In this document: positions 8,582-16,299 of the stretch, piece by piece
Layout of the letters: each line of letters starts with the position of its first letter
Position numbering within the stretch: position 1 is the first letter of the stretch
Assembly: GCF_900626155.1 (NCBI RefSeq)
Contig: NZ_LR130844.1
Location: 414,191 to 478,190 of the forward strand
Source of the DNA: Anaerococcus vaginimassiliensis
GTDB lineage: Bacteria; Bacillota; Clostridia; Tissierellales; Peptoniphilaceae
Direction: 5' to 3'
Length of the DNA: 64,000 nt
The notes under the pieces: model-generated
The model's database searches: none
Told to the model about the DNA's origin: nothing
What the model saw: the letters and a program-made list of their open reading frames with translations, nothing else
Made by a program: the position numbers and the translations under genes

Positions 8582-9464
8582 CTTCTTCTACCTTTCTTGT
8601 AAATATTTCATTTAGACTCGGAGGTGTTTGAGCAAACACTGGAATATAATCAAACTTTTCTCTAAGTCTTTCATATATTTTCCTTCCATCGGTTGGGTCG
8701 TTTAACTTTATCTTGTAAGTGTTAGAGTCTTTCCCATAAGTAATTACAAAATCGTTTAATATATCAGAAATATCTCCTTCACATTCGATTAGAAGTTTAT
8801 CTTTTGGATAAGAATTTCTAATCTCTTTTGGTGATCCTTCTAGGACTACTTGCCCATCTTTGAGCATGACAAGTTTGTTACACATATCTTCAATATTTTC
8901 CATATTGTGAGATGAAAATATGATTGTCGTACCTAATTCATTAACTTCTTTGATTATGTCTTGCAATAATCTAATATTGTAAGGATCAAGACCAGAAAAC
9001 GGCTCATCTAAGATTAGAAAATCAGGTTTGTAGATAAGACTTGCCAGAAGTTGTACTTTTTGCTGGTTACCCTTTGATAGATCTTTTATTTTATCATTTA
9101 GCTTGCCCTTTATTTCAAATTTGTCGAAATATTTTTGGAGAGTTTTCTTATCAAGACCCTTCATCAAGTTTAACCTTGCAAAATACCTTATCTCTTCTTC
9201 TATTGTTTTTTTAGGTGAAAGCGACCTTTCTTCTGGCAAAAATCCAATCTTTTCCAAAGGAAGGCTTTTCATAAGATTTCCATCATAGAGGATTTCTCCT
9301 TCATATTCGTCGAAAAAATCCATTATACACCTAAAAAGAGTAGATTTTCCTGCTCCATTCTGTCCGATTAGACCAAACAAATCTCCTTTTTCAACATTGA
9401 AACTTACATGGTCTAAGGCTTTTACCTTGCCAAAAGATTTAGATACATTTTTTATTTCTAACAT
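8574..9464 (-). CDS. ABC transporter ATP-binding protein (NatA-like)
   Basis: This 296-residue ATPase has Walker A GQNGAGKS (about 34-41), signature LSKGNQQKVQ (about 129), Walker B LILDEPFSGLDP (about 150) and a DUF4162-like tail found in exporter ATPases. The LSKGN signature is a common variant of LSGGQ in this group. It partners the downstream permease and belongs to the operon headed by the GntR regulator at 10561. Confidence 0.9.
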   Translation of the reverse strand: MLEIKNVSKSFGKVKALDHVSFNVEKGDLFGLIGQNGAGKSTLFRCIMDFFDEYEGEILYDGNLMKSLPLEKIGFLPEERSLSPKKTIEEEIRYFARLNLMKGLDKKTLQKYFDKFEIKGKLNDKIKDLSKGNQQKVQLLASLIYKPDFLILDEPFSGLDPYNIRLLQDIIKEVNELGTTIIFSSHNMENIEDMCNKLVMLKDGQVVLEGSPKEIRNSYPKDKLLIECEGDISDILNDFVITYGKDSNTYKIKLNDPTDGRKIYERLREKFDYIPVFAQTPPSLNEIFTRKVEEDV

Positions 9465-9473
9465 AAAACCTCC

Positions 9474-10568
9474 TTAAGAAAAAACAAGGTCAACTATTAA
9501 GACAGTCAAAGGAATTCCAAGCCCTAAAGCCATGAATATCTTTCCCCATTTATTGCCAACATTTATAGTAGTGCCGACACCTATCCTTTTTTCTACAAAC
9601 AAAGCTGGATCGTCAGGATTGTAATATATCGAACCGCCCAAAATCCACCTATAGTCCTCTTCTTCGTAACCATAATTTTTAGTTTTATTTAGGGCAGATC
9701 CGTCAACAGATCTTAATTTCCCTATGATAATTCCCCCTCCAATTGACAATACAATAGTGATTATAGCTAATATTTTTACAAGTAAGGTATCACCACTTTT
9801 CATAAAAGATGATATCCCAACTTGAAACAAGATTATCAACAAAAAGGCGAGCATAGCACAATAATATGTCCAAATTCTCCTAGTTTTCAAAACATTAGCT
9901 AGAGATTCTTCTGGCATATCAGGACTTATTCTCTTTTTTGATAAGACAATTGAAATATTTGAGAAAAATGTTAGAGCTAGCATCACTAGGCTTATTAGAC
10001 TTGGACTTTGAACATCAAAATACGTCTTCTCTGCCACTTTACTTACTTCGCCATCCATATTCATTTGCATAATCAAAGTGTCTGGATAGCTTTCATAGTC
10101 AAGGTGGATTTTTATAGCAAATATTATAACGAGAGCTAAAAGCCCAAGATATAAAGTATAGAGTTCTTTTTTGTTAAAAATTTTATTCTTTGAATATTCT
10201 ATGCTAACAATCTTTTTCTTATCCATCTTTTCCGTCTTGGCTAAACCTTTTAACTTCTTGTTAGCCACTATTAGTGGAAGATACAAAAGGATTATAGCTA
10301 GGAAATATATTATGTTTAGAACTGCAAAATTATCTATAGCATAACTTATAAGAACTACAAATATCGCCAAGGATATTCCCAATAGAATTATCTGCATCTT
10401 ATAATTTTTTATTATTTCTTTTGCCTTTTTACTTTCTGATAGACTGCTAGACATTCTAACTCCAAATATATAGCCTCTCTTAGAATAAGAATCAACAAAG
10501 GCTTGTAGTATTGTAAGTAAAATTATTACTCCAGCATAAAAGATAGCAAGTTTTGTGTTTTCACTCAT
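9474..10568 (-). CDS. Multi-pass membrane protein with DUF1648/DUF5808-like domains
   Basis: This 364-residue protein has about nine hydrophobic segments. Its tail has the sequence GGSIYYNPDDPALFVEKR, the hallmark of DUF5808 proteins encoded beside YtrA-type regulators, and the middle resembles the DUF1648/SdpI region. Function is unknown; related proteins are linked to envelope stress or bacteriocin immunity. It overlaps the GntR gene by 8 bases and precedes the ABC ATPase by 9 bases, so it is probably part of the same envelope-response operon. Confidence 0.75.
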   Translation of the reverse strand: MSENTKLAIFYAGVIILLTILQAFVDSYSKRGYIFGVRMSSSLSESKKAKEIIKNYKMQIILLGISLAIFVVLISYAIDNFAVLNIIYFLAIILLYLPLIVANKKLKGLAKTEKMDKKKIVSIEYSKNKIFNKKELYTLYLGLLALVIIFAIKIHLDYESYPDTLIMQMNMDGEVSKVAEKTYFDVQSPSLISLVMLALTFFSNISIVLSKKRISPDMPEESLANVLKTRRIWTYYCAMLAFLLIILFQVGISSFMKSGDTLLVKILAIITIVLSIGGGIIIGKLRSVDGSALNKTKNYGYEEEDYRWILGGSIYYNPDDPALFVEKRIGVGTTINVGNKWGKIFMALGLGIPLTVLIVDLVFS

Positions 10569-10938
10569 CGTATTTCTCCCATAACTTATCTACATCTCCT
10601 AGAAACTCATCTTTTCCTAGACCCTTAACCTTGGCAAGAGCTGTTATAAATTCGAGTTCTTCTGCTATTTTTTCTTCCTGTCTTGTATTTATTTCTAAAG
10701 TTTCATCTACTATCCTAGAGCCATATCTCCTATCCATTGTTATTATTCCATCTTCTTCTAGGAGCTTGTAGGCCTTATTTACAGTGTGAAGGTTGACTCC
10801 AATATCCGATCCGAGCTGTCTAACAGACGGAAGGCTTTGACCAAAACCTAAGTCTCCTTGAGCCAGAGCCTTGATAATTTCTCTTCTGATCTGTTCATAT
10901 ATAGGAATTTCCGAAGAAAAATCAATTGCTAAAAACAT
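10561..10938 (-). CDS. GntR-family transcriptional regulator (YtrA subfamily)
   Basis: This short protein (125 residues) has an N-terminal winged helix containing PIYEQIRREI and LPSVRQLGSDIGVNLHTVNKAYKLL. Only a short C-terminal tail follows, as in YtrA, with no effector domain. An AAAGGAGG site precedes the ATG. It is the first gene of an operon with a membrane protein and an ABC exporter. A 23-bp inverted repeat overlapping its own -10 box is the likely operator. Confidence 0.9.
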   Translation of the reverse strand: MFLAIDFSSEIPIYEQIRREIIKALAQGDLGFGQSLPSVRQLGSDIGVNLHTVNKAYKLLEEDGIITMDRRYGSRIVDETLEINTRQEEKIAEELEFITALAKVKGLGKDEFLGDVDKLWEKYDE

Positions 10939-10952
10939 AAGACCTCCTTTCT

Positions 10953-10975
10953 TTGTTATACTTATTATATAACAA
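10953..10975 (-). promoter_or_regulatory. Operator for the GntR regulator (8-7-8 inverted repeat)
   Basis: TTGTTATA (10953-10960) and TATAACAA (10968-10975) form a perfect inverted repeat with a 7-base spacer. It covers the -10 box (10964-10969) of the operon promoter, as expected for a YtrA-type auto-repressor. Confidence 0.75.
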
Positions 10976-10992
10976 CTAAATCATCTTGTAAA
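10964..10992 (-). promoter_or_regulatory. Promoter of the GntR/ABC operon
   Basis: TTTACA (10987-10992), a 17-base spacer and TATAAT (10964-10969) read on the minus strand. The -35 box lies next to the dinB terminator T-tract. Confidence 0.8.
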
Positions 10993-10993
10993 T

Positions 10994-11016
10994 AAAAAAC
11001 CTGCTAAATAGCAGGT
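10994..11016 (-). terminator. Terminator of dinB
   Basis: ACCTGCT/AGCAGGT stem (10999-11005 with 11010-11016) followed by five T on the minus strand, directly downstream of the dinB stop. Confidence 0.85.
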
Positions 11017-11021
11017 CAAGT

Positions 11022-12263
11022 TTAAGAATTATAATGGCTCATAGGTAGAGTAACTATCTCATTTAGCTCCTCTGGAAGTTTTATATCCCTAGTCAAGGCT
11101 AGAAAACTAATTGATTTTTTTCCGTATTTTTTCCTAATCTTATACATGGCTTCATCACATTTTTCATCCTTAATAAATTTTTTATAGTCAGAAAAAACAT
11201 CCATCTGACTTCCGCCTCCTGCTTTTCTAAGCCTGATAGCTCTAATGCCAACGGCCCTTACTGGAAAATCCCAGCTATATTTTTCTTTGAAAAGTTCAAA
11301 TCCAGACCTTGCTAGAACTATAGACGATTGACTAGCAAGATTGATTGGGCTTTGATAGTGGAAGGATTGAAGCTTGTTATTTCTAACAAAAATCTCAACA
11401 CCATTCGCTTCTAGTTCTGCTTCTCTTAGCCTCCTTGATACAGAAAAAGAAAGTTCCTGAAGGACATTAAAGACCTCATTATCGTTTAAAAGGTCCTTCC
11501 TACAAGTAGAAGAATTGCCTATAGATTTTATTGGCTCAGTGTCATCCCTATCCCTTACTGGGCGAATATCTAGTCCATTAGCATACTCCCAAAGATAAAG
11601 ACCATTGATCCCCAAGAGATTTCTTATAAGATCTGGATCACTATTAGCAAGCTCTCCTAGGCTAAATATTCCAATTCTGTTTAGCTTTCTCTCAGTTGCC
11701 CTACCTATGCCAACCATCTCTCTTACAGGAAGAGGCCAAACCTTGTCTCTAAAGTTTTCTTCGCTTATTGTAGTAACAGCATCAGGTTTTTTCATATCAC
11801 TTCCTAGTTTGGCGAAAATCTTACAAAAACTTACCCCGACACTGACTGTTATCCCGAGTTCCTTTTTCATTCTCTCTCTAATCTCGTTTGCAATCTCCTC
11901 TCCACTTCCAAAAAGATGAGTTGATCCCGTAACATCTAGGAAACATTCATCTAATCCAAAGGGTTCTACTTGGTTGGTATATTCATAGTAAAGTTTTCTA
12001 GCAAGCTTAGAATGTTTTAGATACTCTTCATAGTGAGGTGGGACTATAACTAGATTTGGACACTTAGTCTTAGCTTCCAAGATTGTTTCGCCAGTTTTAA
12101 CTCCCATTTCTTTTGCTTTCTGGCTTTTAGCAAGTATTATCCCATGCCTGTTCTTAGGATTGCCAGCAACAGCCATGGCCATTCCTCTAAGCTCCGGATT
12201 TAATTTCGCTTCTATAGAAGCATAACAAGCGTTCATATCTGAATGTAGTATAACTCTTTTCAT
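11022..12263 (-). CDS. dinB: DNA polymerase IV (Y-family)
   Basis: This 413-residue translesion polymerase has the catalytic acidic motifs HSDMNACYASIEA (about 7-19) and GLDECFLDVTGS (about 102), a helix-hairpin-helix segment near 175-215 and a C-terminal little-finger domain. It copies damaged DNA. A strong promoter lies 60-90 bases upstream. The spacer of that promoter is filled by an operator-like repeat shared with the divergent XRE/IrrE genes, so damage control by that pair is likely (inference). Confidence 0.93.
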   Translation of the reverse strand: MKRVILHSDMNACYASIEAKLNPELRGMAMAVAGNPKNRHGIILAKSQKAKEMGVKTGETILEAKTKCPNLVIVPPHYEEYLKHSKLARKLYYEYTNQVEPFGLDECFLDVTGSTHLFGSGEEIANEIRERMKKELGITVSVGVSFCKIFAKLGSDMKKPDAVTTISEENFRDKVWPLPVREMVGIGRATERKLNRIGIFSLGELANSDPDLIRNLLGINGLYLWEYANGLDIRPVRDRDDTEPIKSIGNSSTCRKDLLNDNEVFNVLQELSFSVSRRLREAELEANGVEIFVRNNKLQSFHYQSPINLASQSSIVLARSGFELFKEKYSWDFPVRAVGIRAIRLRKAGGGSQMDVFSDYKKFIKDEKCDEAMYKIRKKYGKKSISFLALTRDIKLPEELNEIVTLPMSHYNS

Positions 12264-12283
12264 AACATCTCCTTGAATTATTT

Positions 12284-12298
12284 AGACTATTAATGTAT
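12284..12298. promoter_or_regulatory. Operator-like repeat 1 of 4 (XRE/dinB intergenic region)
   Basis: AGACTATTAATGTAT, the most degenerate copy of the shared pattern AGWC-N7-GWCT. It lies in the dinB 5' leader. Confidence 0.55.
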
Positions 12299-12302
12299 AA
12301 TT

Positions 12303-12317
12303 AGACAATAAATGACT
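12303..12317. promoter_or_regulatory. Operator-like repeat 2 of 4
   Basis: AGACAATAAATGACT, with the same 4-7-4 spacing as the others. It is just downstream of the dinB -10 box, at the likely transcription start. Confidence 0.65.
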
Positions 12318-12324
12318 TAATTAA

Positions 12325-12353
12325 ATTATAAGACTTCTAATGTCTTTTGTCAA
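12325..12353 (-). promoter_or_regulatory. dinB promoter
   Basis: On the minus strand a consensus TTGACA (12348-12353) and TATAAT (12325-12330) are separated by 17 bases. Operator repeat 3 lies in the spacer. Confidence 0.88.
12331..12345. promoter_or_regulatory. Operator-like repeat 3 of 4 (inside the dinB promoter spacer)
   Basis: AGACTTCTAATGTCT: the AGAC and GTCT half-sites are a perfect inverted pair with a 7-base centre. It fits between the -35 and -10 boxes of dinB, where a bound repressor would block RNA polymerase. Confidence 0.75.
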
Positions 12354-12371
12354 CTACAAACAACAAATATA

Positions 12372-12386
12372 AGTCTATCAATGACT
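12372..12386. promoter_or_regulatory. Operator-like repeat 4 of 4 (at the XRE gene start)
   Basis: AGTCTATCAATGACT: AGTC and GACT are a perfect inverted pair with the same 7-base centre. It lies immediately before the AGGAG of the XRE gene, consistent with auto-repression. Confidence 0.7.
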
Positions 12387-12399
12387 AAAAGGAGAAAAT

Positions 12400-12789
12400 A
12401 TGGGATTTGCAAATAAACTCAAAGAACTAAGAGAAATCAAGAAACTAAGCCAAGAAGACTTGGCTAAACTCTGCCAAGTATCTACAAAGACAATTTCTAG
12501 GTATGAACTAGGCCAATCAAAACCGAGATACAGAAAAACTTACGACCTTCTAGCAAAACACCTAGATACAACCCACGACTATCTAGTTACAGATGAGGAT
12601 GAATTTATCCTAAAGGCAAGGGAGAATTTCGGCAAAGAAGGCGCAAAAGATGCTGAAGATATGATAAATGGCGTTATAGGACTCATGGCTGGTGGACAAA
12701 TTCCAGATGAAGATAAAAGAACAATCCTAGATGCCATCACAGAAGCTTACTACATAGCTAGATCAGAAAATGATAACAAGGACAGATAA
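12400..12789 (+). CDS. XRE-family helix-turn-helix repressor
   Basis: This 129-residue protein has an N-terminal HTH (about 5-60; LSQEDLAKLCQVSTKTISRYE) and a short helical C-terminal domain ending in ILDAITEAYYIARSE. That layout (HTH plus small helical domain) is shared by ImmR and DdrO, repressors cut by a partner metallopeptidase. The next gene encodes such a peptidase and starts at the base where this stop codon ends. The divergent gene is dinB and four operator-like repeats lie between them. Identity as a cleavable damage-response repressor is inference. Confidence 0.85.
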   Translation: MGFANKLKELREIKKLSQEDLAKLCQVSTKTISRYELGQSKPRYRKTYDLLAKHLDTTHDYLVTDEDEFILKARENFGKEGAKDAEDMINGVIGLMAGGQIPDEDKRTILDAITEAYYIARSENDNKDR

Positions 12790-13331
12790 TGGGACTATCC
12801 TACAATCACATTTACAATGAGACTCTAGAGCTTATAAAATGCCACAAAACTAGAGATCCAAGGCAGATTTTAGAAGAAAGGAATGTCCATCTCATAGCCT
12901 TTAAGAAAAACACCAAGCTTTTGGGAATGTATAAGATCATCAAAGGAATTAGCTTTGTATTCTACAATCCTTTTGTAGATGAGAGGATTCAAAATATGGT
13001 CTTCGCTCATGAGCTAGGCCATGATATGTTTCACAAAGACCAAGCAACAGAAGATCTTATAGAATACGAGCTATTTGATATAACTTCAGAGATGGAACTT
13101 GAAGCTAATATATTTGCAGCCCACCTTCTCCTTGACGAAGATTTGTTAATGGACGATATCAGAGAAGGCTACACCTACAATCAACTGGCAGCTATGTATG
13201 ATGTAAATGTCAATCTAATGATATTTAAGCTAAACGAAATGCACAGGATGGGCATGCCTATAAGAAGTGAAACCCCATCCGAATCTACGTTTTTTAGAGA
13301 CATTGACACTTCAAACGAATACAATTACTAA
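12789..13331 (+). CDS. ImmA/IrrE-family metallopeptidase
   Basis: This 180-residue protein has a clear zinc-peptidase motif HELGH (74-78) followed by EMELEANIFAAHLLL (about 101-115), which supplies the third metal ligand. That is the ImmA/IrrE (COG2856) signature. In ICEBs1 and in Deinococcus such enzymes cleave the XRE repressor encoded next door after DNA damage. Here it overlaps the XRE gene by one base and so is co-translated with its probable substrate. The motif is intact, so activity is expected. Confidence 0.9.
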   Translation: MGLSYNHIYNETLELIKCHKTRDPRQILEERNVHLIAFKKNTKLLGMYKIIKGISFVFYNPFVDERIQNMVFAHELGHDMFHKDQATEDLIEYELFDITSEMELEANIFAAHLLLDEDLLMDDIREGYTYNQLAAMYDVNVNLMIFKLNEMHRMGMPIRSETPSESTFFRDIDTSNEYNY

Positions 13332-13372
13332 GATCCCCCTCTTGATGGTGAAATCTTTTTATAGGAGAAAAA

Positions 13373-13918
13373 ATGATAGAAAGAGTAACTGATTTAGTAA
13401 AAACCTTGATGATTAATGAAAAGGATATAGACCTTGCCGTAGATATGACAGCAGGAAATGGCAACGATAGCTTGTTTATATTAGACGAAATCAAAGCAAA
13501 AAGGCTAGTCGCCTTCGATATCCAAAAGGAAGCAGAAGAGGCTACTAAAAATCTCTTAGGAGAAAGGGAGAACTTCCTCTTTATCTTAGACAGCCACGCA
13601 AACATAGATCAATATATCAAAGAGAAAATCGACCTTGCAGTATATAACCTAGGCTATCTCCCAAAGGGAGATAAGGCTATAGCAACTACTTATGAATCAA
13701 CCCTAGAAAGTCTAAGAAAGCTCCTCCACCTTTTAAGAAAAAACGCCAAAGTTTATATGACAATATATACAGGTCACGACCAAGGAAGAATAGAAGCCGC
13801 CAAAATAGAAGACTTTATAGCAAGCCTTCCCAATAATAAATACGCAATAATGAAAATTTCATACCCAAACAAAGGTACAATCGCCCCATACATAGTCATA
13901 ATAGAGAAGAAATTCTAA
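13373..13918 (+). CDS. mnmM: Class I SAM-dependent methyltransferase, probable tRNA (mnm5s2U34) methyltransferase MnmM (YtqB)
   Basis: This 181-residue Rossmann methyltransferase has a motif I of the YtqB type (DMTAGNGNDSLFI, about 24-36), the AVYNLGYLPKGDK motif near 88-100 and IYTGHDQGRIEA near 139. YtqB/MnmM completes the wobble-uridine modification mnm5s2U. A GGAG site lies 6 bases before the ATG. It follows the metallopeptidase gene by 41 bases and is probably in the same transcript, although no functional link to damage response is known. Confidence 0.85.
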   Translation: MIERVTDLVKTLMINEKDIDLAVDMTAGNGNDSLFILDEIKAKRLVAFDIQKEAEEATKNLLGERENFLFILDSHANIDQYIKEKIDLAVYNLGYLPKGDKAIATTYESTLESLRKLLHLLRKNAKVYMTIYTGHDQGRIEAAKIEDFIASLPNNKYAIMKISYPNKGTIAPYIVIIEKKF

Positions 13919-13969
13919 ATATTTTCTCTTAACTTATGACAGGTATTTTATATTTCTATATATTACAGG

Positions 13970-14006
13970 TCCATGAACTTATCTTATAAGATGTTCATGG
14001 ATTTTT
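13970..14006 (+). terminator. Terminator after mnmM
   Basis: A 9-bp stem (13970-13978 with 13993-14001) followed by five T, 52 bases past the mnmM stop. Confidence 0.8.
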
Positions 14007-14137
14007 CTATTAAAGACTTCTGCCACTTCTAGGAAATTATCCTTATTATCTTCACAATTCTAACTGATATTTCAATATATTTATCCCACTCTCATAATAA
14101 AATTATTTAAAAACTCTATAAAATCTATCTAGGCCTA

Positions 14138-14166
14138 TTGACTAAGTGAAATTATAGTGATATCAT
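14138..14166 (+). promoter_or_regulatory. Promoter of the SPFH operon
   Basis: TTGACT (14138-14143), a 17-base spacer and TATCAT (14161-14166). The -10 box sits inside a 19-bp palindrome. Confidence 0.75.
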
Positions 14167-14176
14167 AATGATATCA
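14158..14176. promoter_or_regulatory. Palindromic operator candidate over the SPFH promoter
   Basis: Two copies of the self-complementary octamer TGATATCA are separated by three bases. They cover the -10 box and start region of the SPFH operon. The ribbon-helix-helix protein encoded at the end of this operon is a plausible ligand (inference). Confidence 0.6.
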
Positions 14177-14197
14177 AATAAATATAAGGAGAAAAAT

Positions 14198-15256
14198 ATG
14201 GACAAATTGGAAAAGAAACTAGAAAACTCTGATAATGTCGAAGAGAAAATTCTAAAGGCAAAAAAGAACGGCATACTTGTACTAATGATCTACCTAGTCC
14301 TCCTAGCCGGAGCTATTTTGACTATAGTAGTCAACGGAAACACAATAGATAGCGGAACATACACTAGCTTGAATGTTGTATTTCTAGTAATAGCTATAGC
14401 CTACGTTCTCTTAGGTTGGATTATGCTTTTGGGTCTTAAACTTCTAAAACCTCAAGAGTCACTAGTCCTAACACTTTTTGGAAAATACATTGGAACTATA
14501 AAGGGCGAAGGCTTCTATTATGTAAATCCTTTCGTTTCTGCAGTAAATCCTGCTGCCAACACCAAGCTAGGTCAATCTGGTGATGTAAGTGACGGCTTAA
14601 AGATTTTTGATAAGTCAAATTCCTACCAATCTACCAATAAGAAGATTTCACTAAAGGTAATGACCCTAAATAACAGCAAACAAAAAATCAACGATTATTT
14701 AGGAAACCCTGTAGAAATCGGTATAGCAGTAATGTGGAAGGTAAATGACACTGCCAAGGCAGTATTTAATGTAGACAATTACAAGGAATATCTATCTCTT
14801 CAAACAGATACAGCTCTAAGAAATATAGTTCGTCAATATCCTTACGATGTTAACCCACATTATCAAATCGACACAACAGGTGATGGTGAACCAGATGACG
14901 GATCTCTTAGAGGCTCTAGCGAAATAGTTGCTAGGAGAATCAAAGAAGAAATACAAAAAAGAGTAGAATTTGCAGGTCTTGAGATAATAGAAGCAAGAAT
15001 CACCCACCTATCTTACTCATCTGAAATTGCCGCAGCAATGCTACAAAGACAACAAGCATCTGCCCTAATCGATGCGAGAGCAATGCTAGTAGATGGAGCA
15101 GTAGGCATGGTAGAAATGGCCCTTGATAAACTTGAAGAAAATGGAGTAGTAGATCTAGACGAAGAAAGAAAAGCCGCTATGGTATCAAATCTCCTCGTTG
15201 TTCTTTGTGGTAACCATGAAGCAAACCCAATAGTCAACACAGGAAGCTTATATTAA
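14198..15256 (+). CDS. SPFH/band 7 domain membrane protein
   Basis: With the start at 14198 (AAGGAG 8 bases upstream; an earlier in-frame ATG at 14168 lies inside the palindrome) the protein has 352 residues. Two hydrophobic segments (about 25-45 and 65-85) are followed by an SPFH domain that begins LLKPQESLVLTLFGKYIGTI and ends near AAAMLQRQQASALIDAR. SPFH proteins form membrane rings or scaffolds. The stop overlaps the start of a ribbon-helix-helix gene (TAATG). Function here is not known. Confidence 0.85.
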   Translation: MDKLEKKLENSDNVEEKILKAKKNGILVLMIYLVLLAGAILTIVVNGNTIDSGTYTSLNVVFLVIAIAYVLLGWIMLLGLKLLKPQESLVLTLFGKYIGTIKGEGFYYVNPFVSAVNPAANTKLGQSGDVSDGLKIFDKSNSYQSTNKKISLKVMTLNNSKQKINDYLGNPVEIGIAVMWKVNDTAKAVFNVDNYKEYLSLQTDTALRNIVRQYPYDVNPHYQIDTTGDGEPDDGSLRGSSEIVARRIKEEIQKRVEFAGLEIIEARITHLSYSSEIAAAMLQRQQASALIDARAMLVDGAVGMVEMALDKLEENGVVDLDEERKAAMVSNLLVVLCGNHEANPIVNTGSLY

Positions 15257-15450
15257 TGGCAAAAAAACAAATACCCCTAAGGGTATCTGAGAAACTCTAC
15301 AATCAAATTGCCCAATGGGCCGAGGATGATTTTAGATCTATAAATGGACAAATAGAATACCTACTCACAGAATGTGTAAAACAAAGAAAAAAAGACGGCA
15401 AATATGTATCAGAAACGATAGATGAACCAATAGACTTAGATATCGAATAA
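15256..15450 (+). CDS. Ribbon-helix-helix (Arc-like) DNA-binding protein
   Basis: This is a 64-residue protein. Residues 3-45 (KKQIPLRVSEKLYNQIAQ... then RSINGQIEYLL) match the beta-strand plus two-helix layout of Arc/MetJ-type regulators, and the tail is acidic. It shares one base with the SPFH stop codon, so it is translationally coupled. Arc-like proteins beside SPFH genes recur in Firmicutes. It probably controls its own operon through the palindrome at 14158-14176 (inference). Confidence 0.8.
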   Translation: MAKKQIPLRVSEKLYNQIAQWAEDDFRSINGQIEYLLTECVKQRKKDGKYVSETIDEPIDLDIE

Positions 15451-15455
15451 ATAAA

Positions 15456-15490
15456 AGGCCTACAGAAAATATTATTTTCCGTAGGTCTTT
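15456..15490. terminator. Bidirectional terminator between the RHH and YgbA genes
   Basis: An 8-bp stem (15456-15463 with 15481-15488) with a further AAAAT/ATTTT pairing inside, T-rich on both sides. It lies past the RHH stop and overlaps the end of the converging YgbA gene. Confidence 0.7.
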
Positions 15491-15807
15491 TTACTTGCAC
15501 ACTTTCTTATAAAACTAGATTTATATAAAAGATGCTTTATAGCTTTTCCTGGTCTATAGAATATAAAACGTGGTCCTGAAAATCTCATAATCTCACGAAT
15601 CTTATCACGCATCTTTGGCTTATAGCAATGAATTTTACAATACGAACAAAAAGGCTTATTAGCCCCATGAGGACAAGAAGAAAGTTTCTTTTTGACATAG
15701 GCCTTAAGCTCACCAATCTCACTATCAGAAAATTTATCATTCTTCCTATGGTACAAATCAATCATATCACAAACAATCTTATACTCTTCACTAAGCTTCT
15801 TATCCAT
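15472..15807 (-). CDS. YgbA-family ('nitrous oxide-stimulated promoter') protein
   Basis: This 111-residue protein has the family layout: a helical N-terminus (CDMIDLYHRK), then SSCPHGANKPFCSYCKIHCYKP with four Cys spaced as a probable metal or iron-sulfur site, then MRDKIREIMRFSGPR. YgbA is NO-responsive in enteric bacteria and linked to recovery from nitrosative stress. AGGAGG precedes the ATG. The tail is basic and hydrophobic. It is monocistronic and convergent with the SPFH operon. Confidence 0.85.
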   Translation of the reverse strand: MDKKLSEEYKIVCDMIDLYHRKNDKFSDSEIGELKAYVKKKLSSCPHGANKPFCSYCKIHCYKPKMRDKIREIMRFSGPRFIFYRPGKAIKHLLYKSSFIRKCASKKTYGK

Positions 15808-15989
15808 ATGTCCTCCTATACTAGCTATTATACTAGATATGTATATATTTATATATAATTAAAATATAAAAAGATAATAAATAACAATTTACGTAATTAA
15901 ATCAAAAACATATGTATACCTTTAAGAACTGTAGACAAATATAAACTATGATAAACAATTATAACTTAGCTAAAACTTAAAGAAAAATG
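15808..15989. other. AT-rich intergenic stretch with no gene seen
   Basis: Very AT-rich sequence upstream of the YgbA gene. It may hold that gene's promoter on the minus strand. No ORF, RNA gene or clear repeat is visible. Confidence 0.5.
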
Positions 15990-16299
15990 AATATAGCAAT
16001 ATTAAAATCTCTAAGCAGAAAGAAATAGTCCTAGAAAATAGTAGAGATGTTTGCAACTATTTAGGGATTTGAATAATGGATCTTATAAAATTCCACTATT
16101 TAGGAATATTAACCCTGAAAAATAAGCACTTAGTGAACTTAAATAGCCAATGATTGAATATTAAGGCAGAAGGTATAGTGAGTTCTCCCTAAAATATTCA
16201 TAACAATCGAGTATTCAATAATCTCACTACATAAGAAAGTTTTACAAGAAGTCTCATAACCAGCATATTAGGCAAAAAACACCTCGTAGATGAGATGTT
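15990..16299 (-). repeat. Decayed remnants of the tRNA-3'-end repeat element
   Basis: TTAAAATCTCT at 15992-16002 followed by a degenerate match to the hairpin core, and CTCATAACC-AGC at 16257-16268 running into an A-tract and ACACCTC hairpin, match parts of the three intact copies just downstream. The rest is diverged. Reading away from the functional tRNA-Ile2, decay increases. Confidence 0.45.
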
